64,000 bases of DNA from Anas platyrhynchos (taxonomy: Eukaryota > Chordata > Aves > Anseriformes > Anatidae), in assembly GCF_047663525.1 (NCBI RefSeq), contig NC_092621.1:8552501-8616500 (forward strand). The letters are read 5' to 3'. Of the stretch, positions 23,145-35,770 are shown in pieces. A program made the position numbers and the translations under genes. How positions within the stretch are numbered: position 1 is the first letter of the stretch; each line of letters starts with the position of its first letter. Under the pieces are notes generated by a model that was given only the letters and a program-made list of their open reading frames with translations, did no database searches and was not told where the DNA came from.

Positions 23145-26100
23145 ACAGAACTCACGGATGTTTCCACTCACTCTTTTGTTCTGATTTTCTGTTTCTCCCT
23201 CCCACCTTATTGCCTGCTTTTCCCATTTGGGAGTAACTTCTTCAGAGGAAAAGTGGTCTCATGCCACTTCCAAATACATTGAGTGTTCCAGTGGGGCCTC
23301 TTCTTAGCTAAGCCCAGGGCACTATGAAAATGGAAATTTGTGCAATTACTCTGGATAAAAGCCTAGGTCCCCCAGCACCCAGAAAGCTGGCAACACAAGA
23401 AAACCAGGGAGAACAGCCTCCTCACCTTGAATTTCATTTTCAACTTAGAAATGGTCTTATGCCACATTATGCCATAATGAAACCAAACTTCTGACTGCAG
23501 CCTGTCTAGGATTACAATTCATTCCTTGCTCATCTTAAACTCAGACTGGATATAACCCTGCCCCCAGACAGGCTGGGGTCCTCGGATCAACATGTTCGTG
23601 CCCTTTAACTACATGTGGGACTGCAGGTACAGATAGAGGGATGGGTGGATGTAGCTGGTGATTTTAATTTCATAGCCTTTCATTTAAGATGATTATTGAA
23701 GTGCCTGGGGGGGTTCTCTGAACGACATGACTGCACTAGTCCCACTGAATTACATTGAACTCACCCATTTCCCATCTCTCACAGAGGGAGGGTGTGAAAC
23801 TGCAGCCTCTTGGTGTGCATTTTTAGAGAGGAAACCAACGGCAGCAAGGAGCAGCTACGATCTACTGCAATAAAAGACTTAGCAAATGGAAGAAGGTGGA
23901 AACAATGAAGGAGCTCAAGGGACAGCTAGTCATATTGCCATATATCTGCAAGATCAGAGGCTGGATAGGAGAAACTATCACTGGCAGCTGAGGTTAAGCA
24001 CCAGGGGAATCTTCTAACAGTGAGAATGGTGAAGTACTGCAGCTGATCACCTCGGTTCTCCCAAGCCACGCTGGGTGGCTTGGGAAAACAGGTGAGGCAA
24101 ATAATTATTATGGAACTATTGAAGTTGATGGGATCCTGCTGTAGGGCTGGGAGAGAGATTAGAAACTCTCTCTCAAGATCCTTTCTAAATTGGCCCCTAT
24201 ACTTTAATGGTTTCACGGTGTGCATGAAGGGCCTGTCCTCTGTAGCATAGCATGCCCACATTTACAGAAGTGGAGAAGGGTGACAAACTGATAGTTCACA
24301 GTGGTACTCTAGAGGGAGATGAGGCAGAGGCCAGAGAAATTTGGGAGGCAAAGTTAGAAATCCAAGACTGAAAATAACATTGGCAGGAAGGTGAGAAAGA
24401 GGGAACACATAGAAAAGACAAGTTCAGCAAAAGAAAGATCTCAGTCTAGGCTAGAGCATTTACAAAACTCAATAAGGAACTTGCCACACAGAAAATGCCA
24501 GTGGTTTCCAGAGCCCAAACATAAAGATTGGTCATCAAAGCATTAAGCTAATGAATCTGGTTTACATCACAGCCAAAGAACCCAAGTCAAAAAGCTCTAG
24601 AAGAAGTAATAAAAGTGGCAAACGTGGAGTGGAAAATAGACTTTCATAGGAAGCTGGGGCTGGATGAGAGCACTGCAGCTGCCAGGCCTCCTTGTTCACC
24701 TTCACTGTGGCTCCAAGGGATGGCAGTGCAGTGACAGAGGCTGGGAAGACAGCACACTGCGTTGTGCAATTGTGAATAAAACCAAGAAGTAGAGCAGAGG
24801 CTTTTGCAATGCGGCTTCTCTGGTGGAGACCAGTACTGGTCCTCAGCACTCAGTGTCCACTTGTGGCAGTTTTGAGGTAGATCTGGGGCTGCATGTGGCT
24901 GCAGAGCCCTGTACCCACAGTGGCTCTAACATCACCAGTAGGAGAGAACTGGTCTAACAGTATCCCAAAAGCAAAGGCACAGTTTCTGTGGGAGAGATAG
25001 AGCAGAGGTGTCTCCCATACCTCCTTTTACCGGAGATGCTAGAGAACAGAACCACAACATGTTGGGACAATTCAACAGTGAAGTCATCTGTAGCCCATAA
25101 AAAAAATAAAAAATAAAAAAATGTGGAAGAAGAATCAAACCCACCCATTTTCTGAGCCAACGTCTTGTTCTCCAGCCCAATGGGAGAGATTGGCAAAACC
25201 TGCCAAGCTGGTTCACCAGGCAAGGTCATGCAAGATCGACACCCTAACCACACCATAAGGGATTAGTGTACCAGGGATTAGAGTACCTGTCTCAAAGGAC
25301 AAGGGCAGGAGTAATCCCACTGTTTGCTTGCTGGAGACAGACTGAAAAAGCTTTTAACGATTATTTGCCTCTGCACAAATTAGTAAAGCAGCCAGGTGGT
25401 GGGAGGTCGGTGTCAATCTAATTCCCACTCCTGATTAGAATCTTCCCAGCAGCCCAAGAAGCAGCCCCCCAGTTGCGTTTGCCCCCAGAATTTTACCACC
25501 CCAGGGCAGACCAGAGAAGTGGGGAGCTATTGTCCCTTCCCACCTGTTGCTGATTCAGGATCACTGCTTGATACTGGAGCAAAGGATGGAGGACTGGTGG
25601 CAACCAGATGGTTTACAGGAGCAAAGCCAACCCTGCCTGTATGGGAGCAACAATCAGACCACATGCCATGTCCTGCCAGACGACAGAAAGGAGCCTTTTG
25701 ACCTAGAAAAGAGCCCAGCTGCAGACACAGGCTTGCATCCCTGTGGGGACAGTCCACATGCAGCTACATCACACGTGGGTGCATGTGGTCCCAAGGGCTT
25801 GTCAGCGAGGAGGTTAGCATGTGCCTGGAGAGAGCAGCTGTAACAGGGTGCTAATTGATGCACATTAATTTCCCTAGAGGATTCCTCCAAGCACAGCCCT
25901 TTATTCTCCTTGGAAGTGATGCTGCTGTTACTAATGGGGTACCAGCAATGATGTAGGAGGGAACCAGGCTCCAAAACAGAGCTCAGGCAGAGCCCCACAG
26001 GGGGCTGCAATACCAGACAGGTCTCCCAGGACAAGGGGATCTCTGACAGCTCAGAGCCACCGCTGGCTGCACTGAGCCCTGTCCTGGCACCATCCCAGCC

Positions 26101-27226
26101 GTGGGCTCCCTCCTGCCTCCAGACCTGCCTGGAAATGTCCTTCCCTTCCCAGATCATCCCCTTAAGAGCAGCACTCCTGACAGCAAAGGATTTGGTAATC
26201 AGGGAAGAGATGCTGGAAGCTGGAATTAATATGAACATGTGATTTTAATAAAATCTCTATTTAAATCCGTTCTTCTGTGGCTAAAAGACAAGATATTTGA
26301 CATTATCACACATGTGCAACAACACCAGAGTAAAAATATATATAATTAAATGACTGAATATAATCAAATTGCATAACATCATTTTTTTTTCCAGAGATCT
26401 AGATGTTTAAAGGAGTACAGGAGACATTTTATTTTACCTTTGATCCAACACCATTTATAGTAACAACAGCATTAACACTGATGGATTTTGGTATCATGGC
26501 TAGCAATTACCTTTTCAATTGAAATAATTGCTGGGGAATCCAGCTGCTTTTCAGGCATCCTGGAAAGAAGATAGATTTGCATGCACGTTAGCATGTCGAA
26601 TGAGTCGTCTGCTCCTGCAAGCAACATCATCATCAAGCAACCAAGACAACAGCGACTACTTAATCATATCCACTGGTGATGATGTAAAAAGTAAATCCCT
26701 ATTAGCCATTTGTATTTCACCCTCCCCTTCAGCGTCAGCACATGACTTACTTAGTTAATATTTGCCAGCAACAAAATCTCTTGTTTGCTTAGAGAGTTCC
26801 GGGCTGTTGGCTGAGGCAGTTGTCTGATGGTCTTAACTGGTCCACTAAGATAAAGCTAAAGCTGCTCTAAAATTAGAACCCTCAAAATGGAATAGAAATC
26901 CAGAATTTTAGGGATCACTTCTACATGGGCACTCAAGTAAGTTGTGTCCACTCTGCCCGTTGGCAAACTGGCTTGACCGTGAGTCTTATGTAACCTGACT
27001 TCACATGGATTAAAGGCTCTGGCTTTTCTAAATGGCTTCCTTGTCTGCTGCTTTCATTAAAAGGAGCCCCCCACTCTGTACAGATGAAGCCTGGGTTTGG
27101 TGATGAAGGTCCCAAGTCCCGTGAAGCACAAGTAGCTGCCTTTTGCGTCATGCTGGAGTTTGTGAAGGAAGCAATGAACAGAACAAGAATTTATAAACTT
27201 CCTCTAAAAGCCTAACTTTGTGGAGG

Positions 27227-27266
<40 letters not shown>
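27227..27266. repeat. A40 homopolymer
   Basis: An uninterrupted run of 40 A, the longest homopolymer in the window. The preceding 60 bases contain no poly(A) signal, so it is not clearly a retrocopy tail. Confidence 0.95.
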
Positions 27267-27267
<1 letters not shown>

Positions 27268-30200
27268 CCAAAATCAACCTGGAGAGGAGGCATCTATGGA
27301 TCACAGGTACTGAGCTGATCAGAGATTTATTCAGCCCTTGACTCATCCACTCCTTCCCCCTAGCTATCCGTTTCTCCCATCTGGACTCCTCTGGCACAGG
27401 AAGCCTCCTTAGAGCAGACTATGAGATACTGGTAAATAGGAGATGTGTAATGGTAAAGGGATTTGGGTTTGCCCTTGATTGCCTTTATTATTAAAAGTGT
27501 GACTTTATCACTTTCCCACACCTGTCTTCCCACTCAGTCAATTACGAACCGAGTCCCACCGGCAGGAAACAAGATCTTATCATGAGATGTGGTAGTCAGA
27601 GCTGCATAAGACCTGCCTTAGAAATGGGCAACTGCAGCCAGATCAGAAATCCGAAAAATAAATGTGTTACCAAACGGCCGAAGACAAAAGTCTAGGCTGT
27701 GGCTACAGACTTTCCTCCTGGTAGGAAGTATTTGCATGTAGGCTTTTCTTTGAACCGTCACACCGATGGAGCTGCTCTATTTGTACCGGAGGTCTTTGAA
27801 GTCTGAAGACCCAGACAAGCTCATTTCCCACCCGTTCTTAAATTGAAGTGATCTGGAACCGAGTGAACCCTGATTACAGGTTTAGGCATCATCTCTCTGA
27901 GACGTGTGACCTCACTCTGCCAGTGTCATTCCTTTCTGTTGCAGGATTTTTCCTGTGTGTGCAATGCACGTGTCATTTCTAATAAGACCAGGTGTTGTGC
28001 ACTTATTGGTGCCAGCCTTTTTCCAGTGCCTTATCACGAAGCATGGCACATTGCATAAGGAAAATCCCAGAAAGCCATGCCCTGCAGCACCAAGAGACAT
28101 GCTCCCAGCTTTCCAAGTGATGTTCATCTTTCCCATCACTTCCCATCCAACATTATTCATTGTGTGATAAGCATCATCCAGACGAGTGTGTCATACAGCA
28201 CTAGAGCAGGTTTGATCAAAACCTGCATTGGTTCAGGCAGATTTTCTAGTCAACAGTGACTTTCAAAAAACAAAAGCTGTTGCTTTTAAGAGCTGAAGAA
28301 AACATATTTTTTGTTTTTCTGTTTTTTTACACATTTATGGGAAAACATGTCTGGTGGGCGCCCAGGCAACTCTTTGACTAAGTTGTAATGCTGTGGGATG
28401 TTCAAATACTACATCAAACATCAGAAAAATATCTAGAAACAGCAAACAGTGAATGGCAAGAGGGAGAGATCCAAGTAAACCTCCACAGTACCCAGCATGG
28501 ATGTGCCTGCAGTAGCTCAGCGTGAGCTGGTACAGCTCAGAGCACAGCACTGTGCAGAGATGTCATGTTTGGGTCATGCGAGCAGGTTGGGTGTGGAGGT
28601 GCTACCCTGATCTCCAGGATCCACAGCAAGCAAAGGGGGCTGTACTGCATGGCGTGGAGATGCTCCGACAGCAGCCTTCTTTCTTGTTAGAGCAATGGTC
28701 AGGGAGTCAGGGACCAGAAGCAGCTGCTAGTGGCCAGCGTCCAGAGCTGCGTCAGAAACACAGCAAATGGCTTTATCATTGTTTGCCATCAGCTGGACAG
28801 ATTAGAAAAGACCAGGCAGAAGTGATGAGTGGGAAAACATGAGTAAACTTGCTAGGGACAATCAAAGACTTCCATGGATGCCGTGCTCCTATGGGGTCCT
28901 ACCTATTCATACGTGATCTGGGGTTTCTCAGTTCCTAAAAAACAGCCTGGCTGTGAGGCTAGCAATCAAGGAGCAAGGAGTTCTCTCCAGAATAATATAT
29001 GGTAATAAATGCATTTTCACACGTAAGCCCTCACTCTGCTATAGCAACCAAAAAGATACTGGTTTCAGCAAGTCAGGAGACTAGGCTGCAATTTATCCTG
29101 GGGTCCTTTCCAACACATTTGTTTATATGAAATTAAAGATTTACAACAAACATATGTTCCAATAAAAAGTTTCTTAACATATCAGTGACATAGATGCAAA
29201 CAAAATCCCTCTAAACATGGTCTTTAATCGGTCTGCTCCACATCTTCAAACCTGGGATATTATAAATATACCTGATAAGGGCGATGTACTGATAAATGGA
29301 TGGGGTTTGTTTGTCTTTTAGGCCTCAAGGAACCATCTGAGAAACCACAACATTTTAATGAGCCTGCCCCAAAGACATTGGGTTTTATGGAAACAGATTA
29401 AAAGAATATTACTTTACAACTTAATCATGCAGTATAATGAGTAAATAAAAAATAATAGCATACAGATAAGACATGGGAAATTCCTGTTCTGGTGGTATGA
29501 AATGTATGGAAATGATAATTAGGTGGATACAGAATGAAAGTAAAAACAAATGTGAAAGAAGAAAGGCAGAAATGTAAAATGGGGATTATAAGATTATTAA
29601 AAGACTGGGGCAGTTCCCTATTAGGACAAAAATGTCCTCCCTAATGTAACTTTTTTCAAGAAAGTTTTTGGCATCTTCATATATGAACACACTCTGTTCA
29701 TGCGAAGATGAGCTTCACCAGGGCAGCCACACAGTGCCTCAGGCGATGATGACACTATGGGAGCTCTGGCCATGTATTAGAAATTTTCATTGTGATCCTC
29801 TCACCTGGAAGGTGATGGAACAGGGTCGGTACAGCCCAGCCAGCATTCGCCAGGGCAGTGAGTAGCCCAACCTTCAGACCCAGCAGCTGAGCTTGTGCTG
29901 TGAGGCACGGCTTAGGGGGTCAGGTCAGGGAAAAATTTCTGGAGACTTGTCTCTGGTTGGACCGAATACTGAGAAATGGTGCTTCTCTCATTACCACCTG
30001 TCTGCTTTACTGTGACATGGGAGTTCAGATTAATACAAGTGGGCAAAAAGCTCAGAAAATCTTGACATGAAGAGCCACCGCTTCATGATGCCTTAATTAT
30101 GGATGCACCTGCATTTTGAAGGACTACTCTGAATATAGCTGCATCCTTTAAAAAGAGAGCAACATCACTGGTGACAAATTTGCATGTGCAGCTCCGTGTG

Positions 30201-33200
30201 CAGGGGCAAAAGAGGGCAAAAAGAAAGGTAAAAGGAAAGATGAAGCTGGGGCTTTGAGAAGAACATATACAATGTTGCTATCAGACAACTCAAGAATGAA
30301 TTAAGAAATACATGTCTGTGCACAACCCAGCAGTGGGACCTGGACTTCCAAACCAGTACACAAGCCCTGTCTGTTTTGTGGCTGAAGATCAGGAGAGGCG
30401 TTGTGTTTGGGGGCAGCACAGTGGTGGAGATGGCATGGGAACGTGGACATGGCCATTGAGAGAGGGCTCAAATGCAGGTATCTTCTATGTGCACCCTTTG
30501 AATTGCCGTGCCAAGCTGCTGTTATGGGTTTGCTTAGTTCCTGTGTTGGATTTGACAGCCACATGTGGGCTTTTCAGACACCGTAGGGCATTTCAAATAG
30601 CATCTAAATGCATGAGTCTTAGCCTACAAGAAGAATCCCTGTGGCTCCTGTACATTGTGTTATCCCCAGCGGCTCTACAATGTTCCCTGTATCAGGTGAT
30701 CCAAAGTTATTAAACCCACGGATTCACAAGATGCTATGATAGTGTTTTGCCTTATAACAATCCCTACGGAAATAAAACTGCAGCAAGATCCAGTCATGCC
30801 AGCACTGTATACATGTGTAGAAAGAGGCAAGACCGGGTCCTAAATGCTTTAATGAATAGACCTGAACACAAAAAGCTAAGTGACTTGCTCATGGTCTCAC
30901 AGACAGGAGAAGTAACCTGCCAAAAGTGATCCTGCAAAGGCACTGCTGCCTTTGCTTAAATGCTCATTCCCTGTGACACCCCCTTTGCAGTGACAATTCC
31001 TCACAGCAGGGTTTGAGACACCAAGATGGCTCTCCTGCTCTGAAAACAAGGCACAGGTGAAGCAAGACACACAACATTCATTATGCTAGGGTTGATCCAG
31101 CTACACCAATCTAAACACATCTGTTGTTACACTACCTGTTGCTTTTGCATTCCAGATAGGTTTGCACCCATCAAGACCTGCTATTTATGAACGAGGTGGA
31201 AACTAGCTGCAGAAGCACAGGTCTTGACCTGCTTTTTGTCTGTGCCAAAGAACAGATGTTTCCTCCCATACTGTCCTGTCAGAGCTGAGATGTTCTTGTG
31301 GATGGAGATGGGTAGGCAGAAATCCAGTCCTCTCTGTACACATCAAAGAGCTGCGGCAAGGGGTTCAAGAGGGCTCTGAATACCAGAACATAAAAGCTGT
31401 AGCCACGTGAAGCAAAGCTCTGGCACAGCAGAAGTTGACACTGCTGTCAGAAATGTATTCCAAGGATTACCTCTGACCTGGCAAGCTTTGTCCGGATCAG
31501 ACCCAGCACGGTGTGTCTGCACTACGTTGTCTCTAGGTCAGATCAGATGTCTCCTGACCTCACCAAGCCCATAGTATCACACCATGGCAGCCAAACCGAG
31601 ATCACTGCTTCTCTCTGCAATGCAGAGGGCACTACGGTAAGGCCACGTGGCAAGCTGGCAGGGACAGAGAGGACAAGGTTTAGCTAAGGTTTTACTAATT
31701 CTGTTTTCAATGTGGTGTGTGCTGTGTGTATAAAAATATACCTGCTGCCTAAAGCCTACATCACGCATCCTGGCTAATTGAATTGAAATTTATTCAGAAC
31801 TCAAACCTGGTTTCGTTCAAATCCATGTTGTGTCAGGATCCAGCAGCACCCAGACATGGATGCACACTGCTCATCCCCATCATTCCTTGGCTCTTCTGGT
31901 GGCTGGCCTTTGGGGAGATGAGTGCATCTCCCTCATGGACAGGACAATTCAGTGGTCCTCCTGCAAGGGAGGTGAAAAGATTAATTTCTTGTCACGCAGG
32001 GCTGAACTGAAGTCACTCCACACTTGGAAACTGAAATAAGTGAGAGAACTCTTATGACATCCCCATTCCAGGAATGAACCAGTGATTCTGATTTCATAGA
32101 CCTTCCTATGCCTCAGGCTGTCCAGGTTTTGGCTTTCTATGCATTCAGAGCTAAGAACATGATGCTTAAGCTTGCCACCAGTAACACAATGTGCATATAA
32201 CATTGGCTCACCTCCTGAGCTGAGCTGACATCCACACCAAGAGAAAGGAGGCCCTGGCTTCTCCTTTTGCTCCCCATGATGGTACCACAATGTCATGGCC
32301 AAAGGAAACTTTTTTCCTCTTACAGACTCTAAAGGAATAAACCACAGCCCTCTGCAGACAGAAGAACCAACTTCTGCAAGGGAGGATAAGGAACAGCAGC
32401 AAAAAAAAAAATAAATACATAAATCAAAGCTGGGATTAAAACTCAGCAATCTCGGACAACAGGCCAATGCCTACTGATCCAAAGCACTTTTGCCCCCAGG
32501 GGAAATTGCTGCCTAATTAATATCACTCATACGTGGCCTCTGCCAAGGCTGCAGCTGGCAAGATTGCACTTTACCACGAGCATCCTGCTGGCAAAGCCCC
32601 ATGTTTTCCACTGCCCAGAAGGCCACGTCTCTCTTCATTTCAGGGATACCTTCCCCCACCAGTGGGCTGCTCCTGCCCTGTTGAGAGCCCCCACCCAGCA
32701 CACTAACCCCTGCAGAGCTTGCTTCCACTTCCACTAGAGAAGGGAGCTGATTCTCTTATGCAATATTTAACAAGCTCTCAAAGCCAGAGATGTTTTTCTA
32801 CATGCTTCAGCCTACAGCACAAGTGCAAGACTCGACTAGCCCAGAACTTTCACAAGACATCTCCAAATGAATCATTACTACCAAGTTATATGATTACTTA
32901 ACATACTGTACGCATAACTGGATGAAACCAGCTCTCTCCCCTCTCTTCTTTCTCCTTCGTCCAATATCCCCAATTATCTTCATCTATTGAAGCCAAGCTC
33001 CTTTCAATACCTCGAGCTTGCCAGGGAGAGCTGTCCCAGCTTGCTAGCTGAATTATAACACACCCTCCAAATAAGACTCTGGCTCAGAAATCGCTTAAGT
33101 GAGAATATCCCTTAAATGAATAACAAGGAGAGCACGGTTGGATGAGTAATTGATTCAATTTGGATTGAAATGGAAAAATCTAGTCGGGTCCCACTCTCGG

Positions 33201-33683
33201 TTTTCTCCTCCCATACTTGCACAGACAAAACACCTGCAGCAGGTTTGTTCTCAGGGCTCAGAGATGAGTTGAAGTCTCTGGGCTGTCTTTCCTTCAGAGG
33301 GTGGCTGGCTCAGGGTCACCAAGCAGCTATCCTCTTAGAGAGAGCAGAGAGCCATAGGACAGAAGCAAGGGAATGCACGGGTTTACAGGAGGTAGCCCTT
33401 CTGTCTGGGGGGACAGCTGGGGGGCTGTTATTCAGTGGGAATATGCTCAGACCTTCAAGACTCGACTGTAAGCTGTAAGACCGGGAATAACCCCAAGGCA
33501 GCCAAGCAATGGGCTGAGTGTCATCCATTTTCCCTTAAAATTCACAGGTTATCATGCTCCCAGGGACAGTGGCTGCCCTGGGACAGGGACTGAGCAGTCA
33601 CAGCCTGGGCATGATTTTTGGAAAGAAGGTAGTGGCTGCTGTCAACTGGAGAAGGGGACAATCAGCAGCGAGTCAGGTTCCCT

Positions 33684-33696
33684 GGGGGGGGGGGGG
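33684..33696. repeat. G13 homopolymer
   Basis: Thirteen consecutive G followed by AGGG. This could form a G-quadruplex and is a common place for sequencing length error. Confidence 0.9.
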
Positions 33697-34765
33697 AGGG
33701 AGAAAATAGGAGAATGTCGGCACTGCAAGGCAGGTGAGGAGATGTCCAATTTTCCACTTGGTAGGGGAATTGTAGTGGTACAATTCCTCATGCCAAAGGG
33801 AAGGGAAGGTGAGATGCATCCATCTGTGTGTCCATGCAGCATCCAGAGGATCTCAAAGCGAAGGACCTGGTATGGAGTGGCTGTCACAGACTTCTTGCCC
33901 TGCCTTGACCTACCTGGGGCTGTAGGATGTCTGGTAAATCTTTCAGTAAATGCACGTGCAGCACCTGGCAGAGAGGAACCCAGCGAGGCTGCCAATTTAT
34001 TAAGAAAAATAATAAACATGGTAGATATGATCTCAAAGAACATGGAGCAGAGAGAACAAGCCTCTGCCAAGGCAGAGATCTTTCCTTCTGCACTTCTAGG
34101 GAGATCTCCAGCAACTCCAACCCATTTCAGTTTGCTTTAAGTGTGAGGAGTACATAAGAATGAATATGCAATATGATAGGAAGTGTCAGCTTAGCCATGT
34201 CTAAGATGGGATAGGTCTTCTTGTCCCTGAGCAATAATATCCTGGCAATATTTCTGCTTCTCCTCTGCACATTGTTTTGGAATACCTTATGCTGGACAGT
34301 AAGCAAAGGGTGTCAGCTCCGTAATGCAGAGAGCCTGCACTAGCAGCCACAGTACAAGATGGTTGTATGCTGGCATTGTTGATGCTTTCCCACCAGGGCT
34401 GGCAAGTTGAAAAATTTTCTTTCTCTAGGAGCAACAGCAAGAACATGGAAATGAAATCACACTGTCCACATAACACGTACAGCAAGGTCTGGAGAGAACA
34501 CAGGGATCTCCTTTGTGATGCTTGCATGTTCAGACCTTGGCAAACAGAATTGTGGCAGCCCTCACAGCACCATATGTGGTGTAATCCTTCCTGACATCAC
34601 CCTTCTAGAAGAACCACAACTCAAGGTTTCTTTCCATACTTTGAGGTCTGAACAGCTCGGAGAAGGGAATTGGTTCTTGGCATTCTGTGGCAGGGGAGGA
34701 GGGCTGTTCCCCAAACATTGATTCTCAGTGGATTTCCATCTCTGCTTTTTAGCTTTTTTTGTGTG

Positions 34766-34780
34766 TTTTTTTTTTTTTTT
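34766..34780. repeat. T15 homopolymer
   Basis: An uninterrupted run of 15 T in a wider T-rich stretch beginning near 34746. Confidence 0.9.
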
Positions 34781-35459
34781 CTTTTCTCTTCTGGGCACTC
34801 CTGATTCCCACCACTTGTCTGTCCTGAAGGCATTCACTTCAGTGGTGCCAATCTATTAAATGTGGATTGAATTAGGTAGGAGGCAATTATCTGTGCTGGA
34901 ACTTTCCCAGGGCATCAGAGCTAACATCCCCAGCAATATCTGGTGAGATCTTTACAGACTGCAAGCAACACAGGTAACATGCAAAATGATGGTGCTTCCC
35001 ACACTGTTACTTAATTTGTTTTTGGGACACCGTGTTAAGGTGTAAATCAGAGAGAAGAGTTAAATCACACTCCTTTTCACAAAGCCATTAGGATTTTCTT
35101 TGGGATCTGTTTAAGTGGAGGTCTGCTGCTATGACTTTTTATTTCCAAATAGCTGGGAAAAAGGGTCCTTCAACATGAGCCATATCACATATGTAAACTG
35201 AGCACCTGGATTAGCACTCTGCTGAGTCTTTGGGAAGGGTTCATCATCAGTGCAGATATTCATGAAGGATAATCCGGGCTGGCCCCCACCTTACCATAAC
35301 ACCTTATGGTCAGTGCCAGGCTGAATATGAGCCCACGATGTGCTCTCATCTCAAATTGGGTAAGCCACATCCTGGTTTATGTTAGGACAGTTGTACCAGC
35401 AGACCGAGGAGTTGCTGCCTCTATTATTGGACCCCAGATCAGGGGGGATATCAAGAAAC

Positions 35460-35770
35460 AGGAGATGGAGCAGAGAAGGGCTGCCAAGAGCAGGAGACAG
35501 ACTGTGATTGTTTATTCTGATGAGGAAGCTGAAGGGGAGATGGTAGCCAACAACTAGTTGAAGGGCAGCTACAACAATGCTGCGGCCCAGCTCTTCTCAG
35601 CAGGGGCAGCTGATATAACAAGTGACAAGAAACTGGAGTTTGGAAGGGTTAAGGTGGACATGAAGAAAGCTTTTTTGCTAGGAGGGAAGACCAGTCCTGG
35701 GACAGGTCACCAAAGAGCTTTTCAAGACAGGAAAACAATTTCAGAACCAGCCAGAGAACTGCTTTAGTTG
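35460..35770 (+). mobile_element. Diverged CR1 LINE 3' segment
   Basis: The order of blocks matches the 3' end of avian CR1: GCTGCCAAGA, then GAAGCTGAAGGGGAGATGG, GCTCTTCTCAGCAGG, AACAAGTGAC, GGTTAAGGTGGACATGAAG, CTTTTTTGCTAGGAGGG and finally GGGACAGGTCACCAA. These correspond to the CR1 blocks that in family copies read roughly GGCTCAGGGGAGA, CTCTTCTC, AACAAGCGA, GGTTTAGATTGGA, TTTCTTTACCGAAAGGG and TGGAACAGGCTGCCC. The open frames at 35306-35557 and 35558-35767 are by-products of this element and not a gene. Limits are approximate; there is no terminal 8-bp repeat, so the 3' tip is lost or eroded. Confidence 0.7.

Larger units (their letters stand above)
23143..35459. other. Gene-free stretch with candidate regulatory patches
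   Basis: No supportable gene. Minus-strand frames of 194 codons (25654-26238) and 172 codons (31949-32467) are low-complexity or random in composition. Patches at 26440-26770, 27540-27850 and 33040-33190 have CpG or homeodomain-like motifs and may be conserved noncoding elements, which only cross-species alignment can show. Confidence 0.5.

Noticed and set aside
25654..26238. 194-codon minus-strand open frame, the longest in the window
   Set aside because: No recognisable domain, no splice context, composition like translated noncoding DNA. Overlapping frames on the other strand are equally plausible.
27170..27266. A40 run as the tail of a processed pseudogene
   Set aside because: No AATAAA before it, no target duplication found and no coding relic upstream.
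29080..29115. GGGTCCTTTCCAAC, as in CR1 3' ends
   Set aside because: No preceding CR1 body and no terminal 8-bp repeat; probably chance.
31500..31570. GGTCAGATCAGATG stretch resembling an old CR1 3' end
   Set aside because: Only one block matches; upstream CR1 blocks are not present in order.
35306..35767. Two adjacent plus frames, one ending in an acidic serine stretch
   Set aside because: The DNA follows CR1 3' blocks; the frames are by-products of the repeat.
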